Notes: generated by a model not told the origin, from the sequence alone. DNA of 64,000 nucleotides from Bacteroides sp. (GCA_014802265.1 JAAVCP010000083.1:28390-92389); one strand, 5' to 3'; positions 17,776 through 27,757 are shown, counted from the first letter of the stretch. A program made the numbers and translations.

Positions 17776-18135
17776 AAGAATTTGAATGGAGATGTTGGCG
17801 AAATTTAATTTATTGTATTACAGAGATTAACCGACTGAGTGATAATTATTTGAATAAAGACGTTTTTGAAAGGGCTTGAAGCCTTACTCACACTTACGAT
17901 TGTCATCGTTTTTTCTACATTTTGTGGAAGGGGTGACGCAGATTAGATTGCCGGACGTTGCGACTGTTTCTTCATTTCATTATGCCTTAAAGGCATAAAT
18001 GTACTCTTTTCTTGATTGTAACTTTGTAAAAAAATTTTGAATTGCACAATGGCTGAATCTGAATTGCCTACATCAAAAGATTAAATCGCGCATTTTGGGG
18101 CTATTTAGTTTGCCTGCGTAGTAAAAGTAGTGTGG
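17776..18135. other. Gene-free stretch
   Basis: About 360 bases between the regulator promoter and the end of the glycosidase-like gene. A TAACTTTG box near 18020 is followed by an 11-codon frame starting MAESELPTSKD; this may be a relic of a former gene start. A short TATGCCTT/AAGGCATA hairpin lies just upstream of the box. No conserved gene was recognised. Confidence 0.4.
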
Positions 18136-18933
18136 TTAACGGTAGAAGGTGATCCAGTTGGTTGCGTATTTGTTTGGCTTGGTGTGTATTTCAGTGACTT
18201 TTCCGTCATTGTCGCGATACCATGAGTAGTTCCAGCCACCCATGTCAAGATATATTGCCTCACTGGCACCTGCTTTGATAAGGTTGTCGATGAAGTCACC
18301 AAATTTGATTACTTTTTTTGAATCAGCGATGGCAACTTTGCCATTTATCTTGCACAAGGCGCGATATGCATTTCTATCAGAAGTACTACGCCAGTGATTA
18401 ACTATTGTGTCGGCATGAATCATCATATCTTGTGCAAATCCGCAGCCACCATTTTCTGCGGCTATTCTCATTTCCTCTACCCAATCGTTATATATAAATC
18501 TGGCGCTATCGTTGTAGAAAATAAATGCTCCTCGATAAGTGTTAGATGGAGAACCATGATAGAGTTTTCCTCCCGATACATGATTACCTATGATGTTAGA
18601 GTGTTCAAATTTATTGAGACATTTAAGAGTATATGCAGCCGATGCCATAAAAATAATTGAAGAGTCATTTTTCGCTGGCATGTTACCGCAAACGAGGTCT
18701 ATTCGAGAATATCGAGGGTAATATAATTTTAGTTCTAAAGTATCAGTTATTTCAATTAGAGATTTATCATATTCGATAATGGTATCCTTTATTTGTACAG
18801 TAAGTGGGTGATCTGGTATATATTGATTTTTAATGGAATCAATACTAGTTTTAATGTTATAGATTAATACTAATATTGTAATTATTAACATGATGTTAAT
18901 AATTATAATAATTGAATTAAAATTTAGTTTCAT
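18136..18933 (-). CDS. Membrane-anchored phosphodiester-glycosidase-like protein
   Basis: 265 residues. A hydrophobic anchor at 5-25 is followed by a periplasmic domain resembling the NAGPA/phosphodiester glycosidase family: CGNMP, then FMASAAYTLKCL, GGKLYHGSPSNTYRGAFIF and the C-terminal ASEAIYLDMGGWNYSWYRD, where family members carry a Gly-rich active-site segment. The C terminus NWITFYR is also typical. The expected reaction is cleavage of sugar-phosphate diester bonds, substrate unknown. It is the last gene of the AT-rich minus-strand block, 141 bases after the protease gene, so its membership of the operon is less certain than for the others. Confidence 0.75.
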   Translation of the reverse strand: MKLNFNSIIIIINIMLIITILVLIYNIKTSIDSIKNQYIPDHPLTVQIKDTIIEYDKSLIEITDTLELKLYYPRYSRIDLVCGNMPAKNDSSIIFMASAAYTLKCLNKFEHSNIIGNHVSGGKLYHGSPSNTYRGAFIFYNDSARFIYNDWVEEMRIAAENGGCGFAQDMMIHADTIVNHWRSTSDRNAYRALCKINGKVAIADSKKVIKFGDFIDNLIKAGASEAIYLDMGGWNYSWYRDNDGKVTEIHTKPNKYATNWITFYR

Positions 18934-19074
18934 TTTTTTTATTATTAAGGTTACAAGATCATTTAGGTTTATATTTATTCCTTTTCGTTATAAATACTTA
19001 GATGTCTGTAGACGAGTAAGGTATCTAAGAAAATAGAAAATTAATTTATAATATATCTGAATTATAGATATGAT

Positions 19075-20124
19075 TTAATTGCTGTTAACATATGGTTTAA
19101 TAACGTCTATGCTCCAAGCGTAATTTAGATTTGCTTGTGAACCATCAACAAACGTTCCAGAGGTTATTCCGACAACTTCACCATATTCGTTAATTAGTGC
19201 ACCTCCACTGCTGCCATGATCTATAAGAGCCGAAATTTGCATGAGATTTTTATCTCTCCATTGAGACACTTCTCCGGAAGAGAATGTATTCTCTAATCCT
19301 CGGGGGCTTCCAATAGCAAATACTTTTTCTCCGACTTGAGGCTTGTATTTAGCAATGGGAATAAAATTGGTATTAGAGGTATTTACTCTGAAAAGAATAA
19401 AGTCTTCGTTCTCATTTCTGGTAATCACTTCTACAACCTTATACACGTCATCATTATTTGCAAGTTTGATTTGTTCTGCACCAATATGTGTGCCTTGGAA
19501 TACATGATAATTGCTGACAGCAAGACCATCTGAATTTATAAAAAAACCAGAACCTTGATATCCATTATAACCATCAGAAGTGAAAACCATAAATACAGCT
19601 GTATTATATTTTGCAAATATTTCAGAACCGTCTAATTTGTTTTTATCCCCACTGATATTAGAGAGACTTATTTCAAGATTTCGTTGATCATCATGTGAAC
19701 TATTATTTGATGGAATTGCGCTATTAGCCAAAGAAGCTAATTTACGGAAATTCTCTAATGAATCATGAAGTGGTGGTGCTTCATTCAGTAATGATTTTCC
19801 GGAGGATAATATTTTACCGCTGATATTCCCACCCTTTTTCAAAAGTACATAGGCATGATAGCATTTTCCTTTCTCCATTCTTTTTATATTGAAATTTTGG
19901 GTGCCGTCAGGTATGACAACGACTCCTTGTCCCTTTAGTTCATTAAGATATTCTTGTGATTCTTCAGTAGGATATACTCCTAATAATGTGATATAGGTTC
20001 CATTATTAAGTTCAATTGTTGCACCGTCTACTACTGATTTAATTTTTAGACCTCTTTGACTTATAATAAAGAAACCAATAAGTATAATTCCAACGATTAT
20101 GAGAAAAATCTTTTTACCAGACAT
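19075..20124 (-). CDS. Membrane-anchored SNase-like / trypsin-like serine protease fusion
   Basis: 349 residues. A membrane anchor lies at 4-22. Residues about 27-115 resemble a staphylococcal-nuclease-like beta barrel (IKSVVDGATIELNNGTYITLLGVYP), but the expected Asp of DGDT is Ala and the Arg/Glu catalytic set is not evident, so it is probably a non-catalytic SNase fold. Residues about 160-345 are a trypsin-like/DegP-type protease: His in AVSNYHVFQG, Asp in NEDFILFRV, Ser in DHGSSGGALI. No PDZ domain follows. It would act in the periplasm. It sits 12 bases after the 173-residue gene. Confidence 0.82.
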   Translation of the reverse strand: MSGKKIFLIIVGIILIGFFIISQRGLKIKSVVDGATIELNNGTYITLLGVYPTEESQEYLNELKGQGVVVIPDGTQNFNIKRMEKGKCYHAYVLLKKGGNISGKILSSGKSLLNEAPPLHDSLENFRKLASLANSAIPSNNSSHDDQRNLEISLSNISGDKNKLDGSEIFAKYNTAVFMVFTSDGYNGYQGSGFFINSDGLAVSNYHVFQGTHIGAEQIKLANNDDVYKVVEVITRNENEDFILFRVNTSNTNFIPIAKYKPQVGEKVFAIGSPRGLENTFSSGEVSQWRDKNLMQISALIDHGSSGGALINEYGEVVGITSGTFVDGSQANLNYAWSIDVIKPYVNSN

Positions 20125-20136
20125 AACAATTTTACC

Positions 20137-20658
20137 TTAGCATTTGATGATACATTTTTTCTTAACATTCCAGTATCCATCTTCCAATTTTATTTCACCG
20201 TAGTCATTAGGTAGTATATTGAAATTCTCAATGGAGTCAAGGTTGCTTCTCAATTCACATAGTGGCAGCAAAAAAGATTTTGCATTACTTTTTAATCGCG
20301 AATAACCTTTGCTCAATGGATAAAATTTTCCATTGATTCCATCGATGGTTTCAACCACATAAAGAACCTTAGGACTATCAGGATCATTTATCACATTACA
20401 TTCATCAAATCCAGAGCCATCAGGGGTACCAAAAAATAATCTATTGATGGATGGATCATTCTGTGACATGAGGAGTTGAGAATTTTTATGCTCAAAATCT
20501 ATATTATTAACCACTACATCATTAACAACTTCTTGTTGATTTGATAATTTTAGGTTAGAGAAGTCTGTTGCTCTAAAGTTTGATTTATTTGCAATGTGCT
20601 CAAGAGCAATTCGTATGCCTTCCAGTTGCTGAAGCAATTTATTTTCAAATTCGGTCAT
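20137..20658 (-). CDS. Small protein of the tubulin/Hsp70 block
   Basis: 173 residues, no signal peptide. Residues 1-30 are a helix (FENKLLQQLEGIRIALEHIANKS); 45-75 are polar and probably disordered; 75-173 look like a compact beta domain (LFFGTPDGSGFDECNV, KVLYVVETIDGINGKFYPL). I do not recognise the family. It follows a terminator hairpin downstream of the large Hsp70-like gene and precedes the protease gene by 12 bases. A possible role as an adaptor is only an inference from position. Confidence 0.65.
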   Translation of the reverse strand: MTEFENKLLQQLEGIRIALEHIANKSNFRATDFSNLKLSNQQEVVNDVVVNNIDFEHKNSQLLMSQNDPSINRLFFGTPDGSGFDECNVINDPDSPKVLYVVETIDGINGKFYPLSKGYSRLKSNAKSFLLPLCELRSNLDSIENFNILPNDYGEIKLEDGYWNVKKKCIIKC

Positions 20659-20674
20659 AAATCATAGGTTTAAG

Positions 20675-20702
20675 AAAAAGGGAGGCAAATACCTCCCTTT
20701 TT
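20675..20702. terminator. Terminator hairpin inside the block
   Basis: AAAAAGGGAGG/CCTCCCTTTTT inverted repeat with a six-base loop, in the 54-base gap after the 1201-residue Hsp70-like gene. On the minus strand the stem is followed by a T-run, so it should stop or reduce transcription into the last three genes. Confidence 0.75.
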
Positions 20703-20712
20703 CAGATTGGCT

Positions 20713-23700
20713 TTATTTTTTCAGAAGTTTTCTTGACACTTGTTCCATCAGCAGTGATACATACTGGAAGAACAGTGAATCAGAAACAAAATCACCATTC
20801 ACAAAGTTCTTACTGTCGCCTTTTATGTAATCAAGGGCATAAAGCATATCTTCTTTCTTCATAATAGGGGTGGAATTACCATAATAAGTATAGAACATAT
20901 CTATGAACTTCTTGACATTTTTGTAGACTTCTTCTTCACGTCCTACCAATTGTCCAGACGGAATACCATCATCCATAATATCAATGCGTTCAAAGGTGTT
21001 GTTATCTCCAAATGCTACTACTCTGCTTTCACGAGCATTTTCATTAAAGGATAGATTTTCACTCAGATTTCCTTCAAGAGCACCATAAACGGTAGCCGCT
21101 TTCGGATTCGGATATGGAGTGACTTCAATTCGTCTTGCCTCAGCATCTGTTTTGTTATAAACCGTTTGAAATGCCTTCCTAAAATATTTAAGTGCAGTGG
21201 GGAAATTAGAATCCATGCTTATGAGCTTGGAGCCATTGCCGGTAAGATAAATATTGACTGGCATTTCATCCGGCACCATAGCATGACAAACTTGTGCAAT
21301 ATGATAGAATAGTGCAGCGTTATGTAGCTGTAGCATGAATTTGGGCACAGGATTAAGGAATATATTCTCAAAGTCTTCTTGATTTTGTGAGAACCCATAG
21401 TTCATCAGTGAACTGACAGGAGCATTGAGATCAATTTTTCTTGTTTTATTGAGTGCGCTCTGCTGATTTTGAAGTGACTCACTTGCTTCCTTAACATAAA
21501 AAGCTATGTAATTATTCTCTCTTTTTACATCATTGTGATTAAGATTGCCATCAAGATACAGTGAATTACCTGCAAACCCAAACGAGGTTATGAATTGTGC
21601 TTTATTGTCACGGTATCCTATAACGTCCGTAGAGCCTCCACCCATATCTATTACCAAATTCAAGTGATGTACAGCCCCAGGGTCATCACAACAGGCAAAA
21701 AAAGGAGTCAATGACTCATTGGTTGATTTTATATAATTTTTGACCTCTAATTTTTTTGATGATAGAATATCTGTTCTATTTGTATCAAGCCAAGAGGGAT
21801 GAAAGAATTTACAGAAATTTACTTCCCATTCCTTTATATAGTTTTTGACAAGCTCCTGTTGAAAAGACAAAGGATAAGTCCATATTATCTTGCACTTATG
21901 AAGATCATATCCATTGCAGAGCATATTACAGCGAACTATAAAGAGGAGTTCTGACATAAAGGCTATGAAATCATTCTTTCTTTCCGGATTAGTACGATAT
22001 ATTCCATGAGAGTCTTTACCAAAAAACCATTTAAATGTGCCTTCTGCAATGTTATCAATATTAATATTTCTTTCATCATCTCGTCGCCAACCAATTGAAT
22101 AGTAGGCGAAGGGAATTGACCTGTTTAATAATGGCTCCATACCATCATTGTTATTTTCACTACGCAAGCGATTGATAACTGACGGTATTGGGAAACGGAA
22201 ACCTACCTCGTCTTCTCCTGAAACGATACGTGCGGGAATAAATTCGCTAAGCTGTGCAGACAAGGCTTCTTCATCGGTACCATTACCCGGAGTTGGTAAG
22301 ATTGCATCCTGGTAGAAATCTGCTAACTGAGGTATTTGTCTCCTATCTATATCCTTGTGCATAAATTCCAACTCTACATAGCGAGCATCTCCACCACCAT
22401 GAATAGTAGAGAAATCTTCTATTTTAGCTTCTGTTGTGGTATTCGATGTTTTATGATAATATGCCATATAAGTATTTGACGTGCCAAGATCTATTGCTAT
22501 AGTTGTTTCGTTGGAATCTACTCTTTCAATTGTACGCAGACGAGGCACAATCAATGCTGTGCCATAAATAGTTTGGTAAGTACCCGGCTTTGCCGGAACA
22601 TCAATATTGATACTTATTTCAGCAAACTTTATCCCTATTTTGTCATTGTTTGCTTCTGTAAGTATTCCTCCTGACACCTCATAATATGTGCAGTTATGGG
22701 GATAGAAATTTCCTCCAGATGTAATCGTATTTGTTATATTCGTCTTTATTTGCGCGGTAGGAAAGCAAGAGATCACCCCGTCCGTCTCATAGAAAAAACT
22801 CAGCTTCCAATTGCTTTCGAAATCATTGTAGAATAAGATTTTGTAGATATTCTCAAATTTCTTTGACCTGACAAAGGGATATATACCAAACACAAACTGT
22901 TTCATATCCGAGCCTTGGACGATTACTCCATTAGGATAGCAGCAGATTCCTTTTTCTCTACTTGGACTATAATAATCTCTACGCAGTTCTATTTTACCTC
23001 CAGTTGTCAATGTAAGGGTCAAAGTGACGCAATAATGAGTATTGCTATATCTCTTGATCTTTAAACCCGCAATAAGTTCCTGCAAGTCAACATAATTTAG
23101 AGCCTCTTGTTTAATAGGAATCAAGCAACGGCGGTAAGTATGCTTTGTAGTTTCATCCAAATATTCTATAGCCTCATACTTGTCGTCGATATCATAAGGT
23201 AAAATCATAAGCGAATCTGAAAGCAAATCATTTACTGATAGCCATGGCATGTTATCATTGCCATCTGGAGATAATCGGTCAGAAATTGGCTTTTCAAATT
23301 CTTTGATGTCGACACTGAAGTCAAAAGGTCTGTCAAGGAAAAGTATATACCTTAAATAACAGCGGTCAAAATTATTAGGACGTACGTATGTATCCCCTTT
23401 GATTGTGGCTACTTTAGGCAGTTCGCGGGCATTTGGCCCGAGATTAAAATTGGGAAATTCGTGTGCGAATGTTTTTCTGCCTAAATTCGATGCGTCTACA
23501 TGAATTTTAAGTGCATCAAATAGATTTTTATATACAGAACTTAAGCCGGTATCGTTGAGAAGCAGATATAAAAATTTGAGAAATTCAGGCTCTCTTTCAT
23601 CAAATAGTTGCCAATCTGATTTATTACGAGTCAAGAAACTATGATTGTTATACGTCAAGACAGGTTCACCTTTCTCATTGACAAGATTGCAGTCCGCTTT

Positions 23701-24318
23701 TGTAAAGAATCCGCTAAAAGGAGAAGTTGAACCAAAGGTCACCCCTTTGTATTTGAAGAGATAATTACTCGTGAAATCATAGTAATAGGATTTACCTGTT
23801 GGTACACGACGTTGTATCGCTTTATTATAACTATTACGAAATAATTGTAAGGTTTCAATGTATCGCCTTAAGTTAGGGTTATCATCACATAGTGCACCCA
23901 ACCCAGGTGAATGAGGTGTCACTAAATTATGAAGTGTAATCGTAATGCCATGATCAAGCAAGTCCAGATCGGTTAGGCGGAACATTATCTCAAACATATC
24001 AAGACAATGAGAGATAGTCTTAACATAGTCATCCGAAAGTGCCCTACTTCTTAATTCTGTTTCACTCAGGATCCCTTTGCCAGATACGTACTCACGGAAC
24101 GCTATATCAGTGACAAGCATTCTTGCATACGGCGATGGTATAGAAGTTATTTTTTCACCTCCTGTAGCTACCATATACTGAGGATCATTAAAGTAGCTTA
24201 CTCCATAAGGATTATATTCATTTGCTGCGGTGCCACCGTCATTTCTATTCACACTATATCCTTCTTCAGTGTGGGTGGAATCTTTTTTTACTTTCAGTCC
24301 AAATCTATAATCATTCAT
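20713..24318 (-). CDS. Large soluble Hsp70/actin-fold ATPase
   Basis: 1201 residues, no signal peptide or membrane segment. Residues 1-600 show no domain I recognise. From about 605 an ASKHA (Hsp70/actin) ATPase domain starts: phosphate-1 motif TTIAIDLGTSNTYMAYYHK, phosphate-2 motif LNLVIDMGGGSTDVIGYRDN near 886, and adenosine motif VNIYLTGNGSKLIS near 1019. The catalytic Asp residues and Gly-rich turns are intact. There is no typical DnaK substrate-binding domain after it. Similar proteins are often labelled SrfB-like or Hsp70 family. It lies 17 bases after the tubulin-like gene, which points to a joint cytoplasmic complex. Confidence 0.85.
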   Translation of the reverse strand: MNDYRFGLKVKKDSTHTEEGYSVNRNDGGTAANEYNPYGVSYFNDPQYMVATGGEKITSIPSPYARMLVTDIAFREYVSGKGILSETELRSRALSDDYVKTISHCLDMFEIMFRLTDLDLLDHGITITLHNLVTPHSPGLGALCDDNPNLRRYIETLQLFRNSYNKAIQRRVPTGKSYYYDFTSNYLFKYKGVTFGSTSPFSGFFTKADCNLVNEKGEPVLTYNNHSFLTRNKSDWQLFDEREPEFLKFLYLLLNDTGLSSVYKNLFDALKIHVDASNLGRKTFAHEFPNFNLGPNARELPKVATIKGDTYVRPNNFDRCYLRYILFLDRPFDFSVDIKEFEKPISDRLSPDGNDNMPWLSVNDLLSDSLMILPYDIDDKYEAIEYLDETTKHTYRRCLIPIKQEALNYVDLQELIAGLKIKRYSNTHYCVTLTLTLTTGGKIELRRDYYSPSREKGICCYPNGVIVQGSDMKQFVFGIYPFVRSKKFENIYKILFYNDFESNWKLSFFYETDGVISCFPTAQIKTNITNTITSGGNFYPHNCTYYEVSGGILTEANNDKIGIKFAEISINIDVPAKPGTYQTIYGTALIVPRLRTIERVDSNETTIAIDLGTSNTYMAYYHKTSNTTTEAKIEDFSTIHGGGDARYVELEFMHKDIDRRQIPQLADFYQDAILPTPGNGTDEEALSAQLSEFIPARIVSGEDEVGFRFPIPSVINRLRSENNNDGMEPLLNRSIPFAYYSIGWRRDDERNINIDNIAEGTFKWFFGKDSHGIYRTNPERKNDFIAFMSELLFIVRCNMLCNGYDLHKCKIIWTYPLSFQQELVKNYIKEWEVNFCKFFHPSWLDTNRTDILSSKKLEVKNYIKSTNESLTPFFACCDDPGAVHHLNLVIDMGGGSTDVIGYRDNKAQFITSFGFAGNSLYLDGNLNHNDVKRENNYIAFYVKEASESLQNQQSALNKTRKIDLNAPVSSLMNYGFSQNQEDFENIFLNPVPKFMLQLHNAALFYHIAQVCHAMVPDEMPVNIYLTGNGSKLISMDSNFPTALKYFRKAFQTVYNKTDAEARRIEVTPYPNPKAATVYGALEGNLSENLSFNENARESRVVAFGDNNTFERIDIMDDGIPSGQLVGREEEVYKNVKKFIDMFYTYYGNSTPIMKKEDMLYALDYIKGDSKNFVNGDFVSDSLFFQYVSLLMEQVSRKLLKK

Positions 24319-24335
24319 TTCATTAGTTTTTTATA

Positions 24336-25967
24336 TTATAGAGCGCATGTGTTATTAATTACCTCGTCAAGACCATCAGAAACTGTCTTTAGCAATGCTG
24401 CCAGTTTCTTTTCCTCAGGGACATTTGACCATTTATTTTTATTATGAGCTTTAAGGATACTGGTTGCTATATCCGGATATTTACCAACTTCTTTAAGTTG
24501 TCCTCCAAATCCGAAGAAACCACCTTCTCGCCGCTGTTCTGTAGTGGCAATTCCAAACTTATTTTCACTAAAGAATTTTTGAGTCACATTGTTTTGATCA
24601 ATATCTTTTGCGGTATTAGGAAAAATAGTAAAGGTTCTTCGGGCATCTTTACCACTAAGATCCTCAAACCATGTAACCCATTCTTTGAAGAATGCATTTA
24701 ACCCCCAGGCATAGGGAAATTGAGTAGTTTCTGTGTCAACGACATTTGACATGTCGTTTTCATCCTTATAAACTTTATCAAGCCTTTCTCCCACACATGC
24801 AGTGCGCATTATCTCAGTGAAACCAATATCTTTAGTAGTTGCAGATCTATTAGCAATTGCATGTGCCAGAAAGCCGTCTCCTTTGTTAATGAAATATTCA
24901 CGCATGAGTTGAAATTTTATCAATGCATGCTTTATATTTTTGTCTTTTATGCTGGAAATATTGCATATAGTGGGATTATTGTCTTTCTCTGTAATTCCCC
25001 AAATCGGTTGTTTATAAACAATATTATCTTGGTTTCGCTGTTTTGAAAAATCTACAATCGACATAGCACCTAATAGTTCTACGAGATGCACCGGATTGTC
25101 TTGCTTTTCTCCTCCGACATAATGTGGATAAACAGAACGATTGTCATCTCCCACATAATACATGAAATCCATATCTTTCATATAGTCGTCGTAATACATT
25201 AGAGCTGCCCTTGTCTTTACACTGAATGTATCCGAACTGACATCCCATTTCTTGGTATCAATAATTTTTTCATTATTGTCATGTTGATCTTCGGCTCCAA
25301 AATCAAAATAGGGTAGGACGGCTACCCCTCCAATCGTAGGACGATTACTATCGGAACGCATAAAGTTATTTACAATCAATGGGAACCCTGCTGCGCCTGT
25401 ACCTCCGAATAGTGAACCAACTACCATTACTCCATCACCCGGACCGGCATTATTGAGAATATCCGCAAACTTAGGATCAGAAAATGAAAGAGTATTAAGT
25501 ACAACTGAACCAATATTGGGATTTCCTACAAAACCCACTGTCAGCTTCATGGAAAGGTCGTCTTCCGAAAAAAGAAGATCACGCTCTTCAATTATATCTT
25601 TTTGAATCTGATTATATGAAGTAAGGTTTTTTCCTATTATCGTTTTCAAGTCACCGATTGTGTCTCCTGCAATATCCAGAAGTATGGGTTCTTCTATGGG
25701 AGTCTGGAAGAAAGACGGTCTGTTTGATTCTCCCAGCTGCTGACAAACAGTTCCAATACCTATTTTCCCACCTTTGTTAGAACAGGCATTATAATAATTT
25801 ATTAGTTTACGACATCGAGTCAATGCCTTTGATTTAGCATCGTTATCCACGAAAATTGGCACTACTCTGTTTGCTCCAAGTTTGACTCCGGCAGCTAAAA
25901 GCATTATAAAGGAACGCATTATACGCTCTCCACTACCACCGATTGCGAATATATAAAGATTATTCAT
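24336..25967 (-). CDS. Tubulin/FtsZ-like GTPase
   Basis: 543 residues, cytoplasmic. It opens LYIFAIGGSGERIMRSFIML, the first Gly-rich strand-loop of the tubulin Rossmann fold. The T4 signature is GSLFGGTGAAGFPLI at about residue 184, corresponding to GGGTG[TS]G in FtsZ. VVPIFVDNDAKSK near 39 fits the second strand. It matches the Pfam tubulin-like family (Tubulin_2) and is too diverged to be cell-division FtsZ. Distant FtsZ-like proteins next to vWA and membrane proteins have been proposed to act in membrane remodelling; filament formation here is an inference. Genes on both sides are 12 to 17 bases away. Confidence 0.82.
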   Translation of the reverse strand: MNNLYIFAIGGSGERIMRSFIMLLAAGVKLGANRVVPIFVDNDAKSKALTRCRKLINYYNACSNKGGKIGIGTVCQQLGESNRPSFFQTPIEEPILLDIAGDTIGDLKTIIGKNLTSYNQIQKDIIEERDLLFSEDDLSMKLTVGFVGNPNIGSVVLNTLSFSDPKFADILNNAGPGDGVMVVGSLFGGTGAAGFPLIVNNFMRSDSNRPTIGGVAVLPYFDFGAEDQHDNNEKIIDTKKWDVSSDTFSVKTRAALMYYDDYMKDMDFMYYVGDDNRSVYPHYVGGEKQDNPVHLVELLGAMSIVDFSKQRNQDNIVYKQPIWGITEKDNNPTICNISSIKDKNIKHALIKFQLMREYFINKGDGFLAHAIANRSATTKDIGFTEIMRTACVGERLDKVYKDENDMSNVVDTETTQFPYAWGLNAFFKEWVTWFEDLSGKDARRTFTIFPNTAKDIDQNNVTQKFFSENKFGIATTEQRREGGFFGFGGQLKEVGKYPDIATSILKAHNKNKWSNVPEEKKLAALLKTVSDGLDEVINNTCAL

Positions 25968-25979
25968 AATTTATATTTT

Positions 25980-26396
25980 TCAAGAAAAGCATGTTAAAAG
26001 ATGTATATGCTTAGCATAGGATCCATCCTTCATGAAATATGACACTATTTCATATAAAATTACATAATAGATACTATCTACGAAGCATAGAAGGAAATTG
26101 TTCATCTCAAGTGCATACGACCAGTCAGCAACAATAGTTGGCACTATGATCAAATTTGCGAGCCATAAGACAAAAAGGCCTAATCCGCATACAATGAAAT
26201 AATTTTTCTTTGTTGCATTAGCTGCAACCTTTGCTACGCCGTAATAGAATGACGCAGCTGTGCCTATAGTGACTACAAATAAAAAGATTAGCACCCATGC
26301 AAGTACATCGGAATTGACAATTACGCTGTAATTCTCTGTGTTTGCATCAAGCACCCAGCCATAAAGCACGTCGGCTATAGTTCCTAAAAATTCCAT
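25980..26396 (-). CDS. Three-helix membrane protein of the block
   Basis: 138 residues with three clear hydrophobic segments at about 31-53, 64-88 and 98-118, and short polar ends. No family is recognised. It lies between the vWA and tubulin-like genes with gaps of 20 and 12 bases. As the only multi-spanning protein of the block, it could be the membrane core or a docking site for the cytoplasmic NTPases; this is inferred from position. Confidence 0.75.
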   Translation of the reverse strand: MEFLGTIADVLYGWVLDANTENYSVIVNSDVLAWVLIFLFVVTIGTAASFYYGVAKVAANATKKNYFIVCGLGLFVLWLANLIIVPTIVADWSYALEMNNFLLCFVDSIYYVILYEIVSYFMKDGSYAKHIHLLTCFS

Positions 26397-26416
26397 GTGA
26401 TAAGTTTTTATGAAAA

Positions 26417-27748
26417 TTATTGTTTGAAAATTCTAAATTTGATTGATACTACTTCATTGACATCATTTTTCTTAATGTCATAAACTTCATACAAAGCCTG
26501 GATTACTGATTCAAGCCCCCATGTTTTACCAGTCATTTCTGACAATGATGACTTTACATCATCTAAGGTGGAGTAAGGTGTGTAATCAATATATCGGGGA
26601 GAATTGAATTTAATTTTAATATCTTTTGGTCTTTTTATTCCCATTTCATTGAAAGGGCGAGTCTCTATCTCAAAACTTTCAAAATTTATTATATTTGATA
26701 CAGAATTTAATATTGATTTATTGTAATCTGGCATAAGGGCTTTGTTCACATAGATGGGTAATATAAAGGAAGGAAAGGTGAATGTAAACTTTGATATAGC
26801 TGTTTTTATATTCTTATTAATTGAAATCGAGTATATAAGTTTCTTAGCCTCATCTGCCTTCCTTGGATCCGGATTACCAAGTATCCATTGTGGTTGATCA
26901 AAAGGTTGTCTCACACTATATTCTTCATCAATCATATCATTCTTATCAAGTGATAAGGAGGTAAAAATTTCTGAATATCCGGAGGGTATACAGTCACTAT
27001 TACAAAGATCTTTTAATGCCTTATTTTTTCCTATTGCTACAAAATAGAATGGACGTTTCTGCATCAAACTATCTTTATAAGTGCATACTTCCAGATTCTC
27101 GGTATAGTTATAGTAATACTTACCGTTAAAATCACCATCATACTTCACAATAAGCACTCCTTTATCTTCATTTTTCAATTTGTGGAATTGATTTCTTACT
27201 GAGGTTTGGAGGTCAGTAAGACTGTGTAGATTATAGTAGTGATCATTCTGCTCAAGTAATTTTCTCTTACCATGTGAGAGAATAAGATCACTAACTATAA
27301 CACAGATGGAACTATCTCCAACACATTTTGTGATGGCAGTTTCTAACAGTTTGTTAACTTCTGTAATTGGACCTGAAAATGCTGAATAAGTGGTTAAGTT
27401 ATCAAGCATTGTGTCTATATCGTAATTTATTTTATTACATTCTGCGATTGTATTGGCATGAAGGATATTTTCACAATTGCTCATGAAGGTTCCTGTAATT
27501 GACAAAAGTGTTTTCTTTGCATCCTTAAATTTTGGATTATTCCCTGAAAAATCAATGTAACCGCGCATAGAACCTGAATTGTCGACTATAAATGTTACAT
27601 TTTTTATAGCTGTAACGTTTACATCTCCTTTTAAAGGTACCTCAATTTTAGCCTTACTACCATATTCACCAGTATTGCCTCTAAAAATTTTTATGACACC
27701 AACAACGACGAGGATTCCTAAAACAATATAAAGAATTATCTTTTTCAT
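26417..27748 (-). CDS. Membrane-anchored vWA-domain protein
   Basis: 443 residues. One N-terminal membrane helix (about 4-21) is followed by a von Willebrand A domain. The MIDAS motif DNSGSMRG starts near residue 51 (D-x-S-x-S intact), with the later VIVSDLILSHG strand supplying a candidate second metal ligand. Residues about 290-440 are a separate domain I cannot name. A metal-dependent ligand-binding role in the periplasm is expected. Gaps to its neighbours are 9 and 20 bases. Confidence 0.85.
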   Translation of the reverse strand: MKKIILYIVLGILVVVGVIKIFRGNTGEYGSKAKIEVPLKGDVNVTAIKNVTFIVDNSGSMRGYIDFSGNNPKFKDAKKTLLSITGTFMSNCENILHANTIAECNKINYDIDTMLDNLTTYSAFSGPITEVNKLLETAITKCVGDSSICVIVSDLILSHGKRKLLEQNDHYYNLHSLTDLQTSVRNQFHKLKNEDKGVLIVKYDGDFNGKYYYNYTENLEVCTYKDSLMQKRPFYFVAIGKNKALKDLCNSDCIPSGYSEIFTSLSLDKNDMIDEEYSVRQPFDQPQWILGNPDPRKADEAKKLIYSISINKNIKTAISKFTFTFPSFILPIYVNKALMPDYNKSILNSVSNIINFESFEIETRPFNEMGIKRPKDIKIKFNSPRYIDYTPYSTLDDVKSSLSEMTGKTWGLESVIQALYEVYDIKKNDVNEVVSIKFRIFKQ

Positions 27749-27757
27749 AATCCACGT

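Noticed and set aside
24336..25967. Cell-division FtsZ
   Set aside because: Only the Gly-rich loop is shared; the length, the C terminus and the neighbourhood differ from ftsZ loci.
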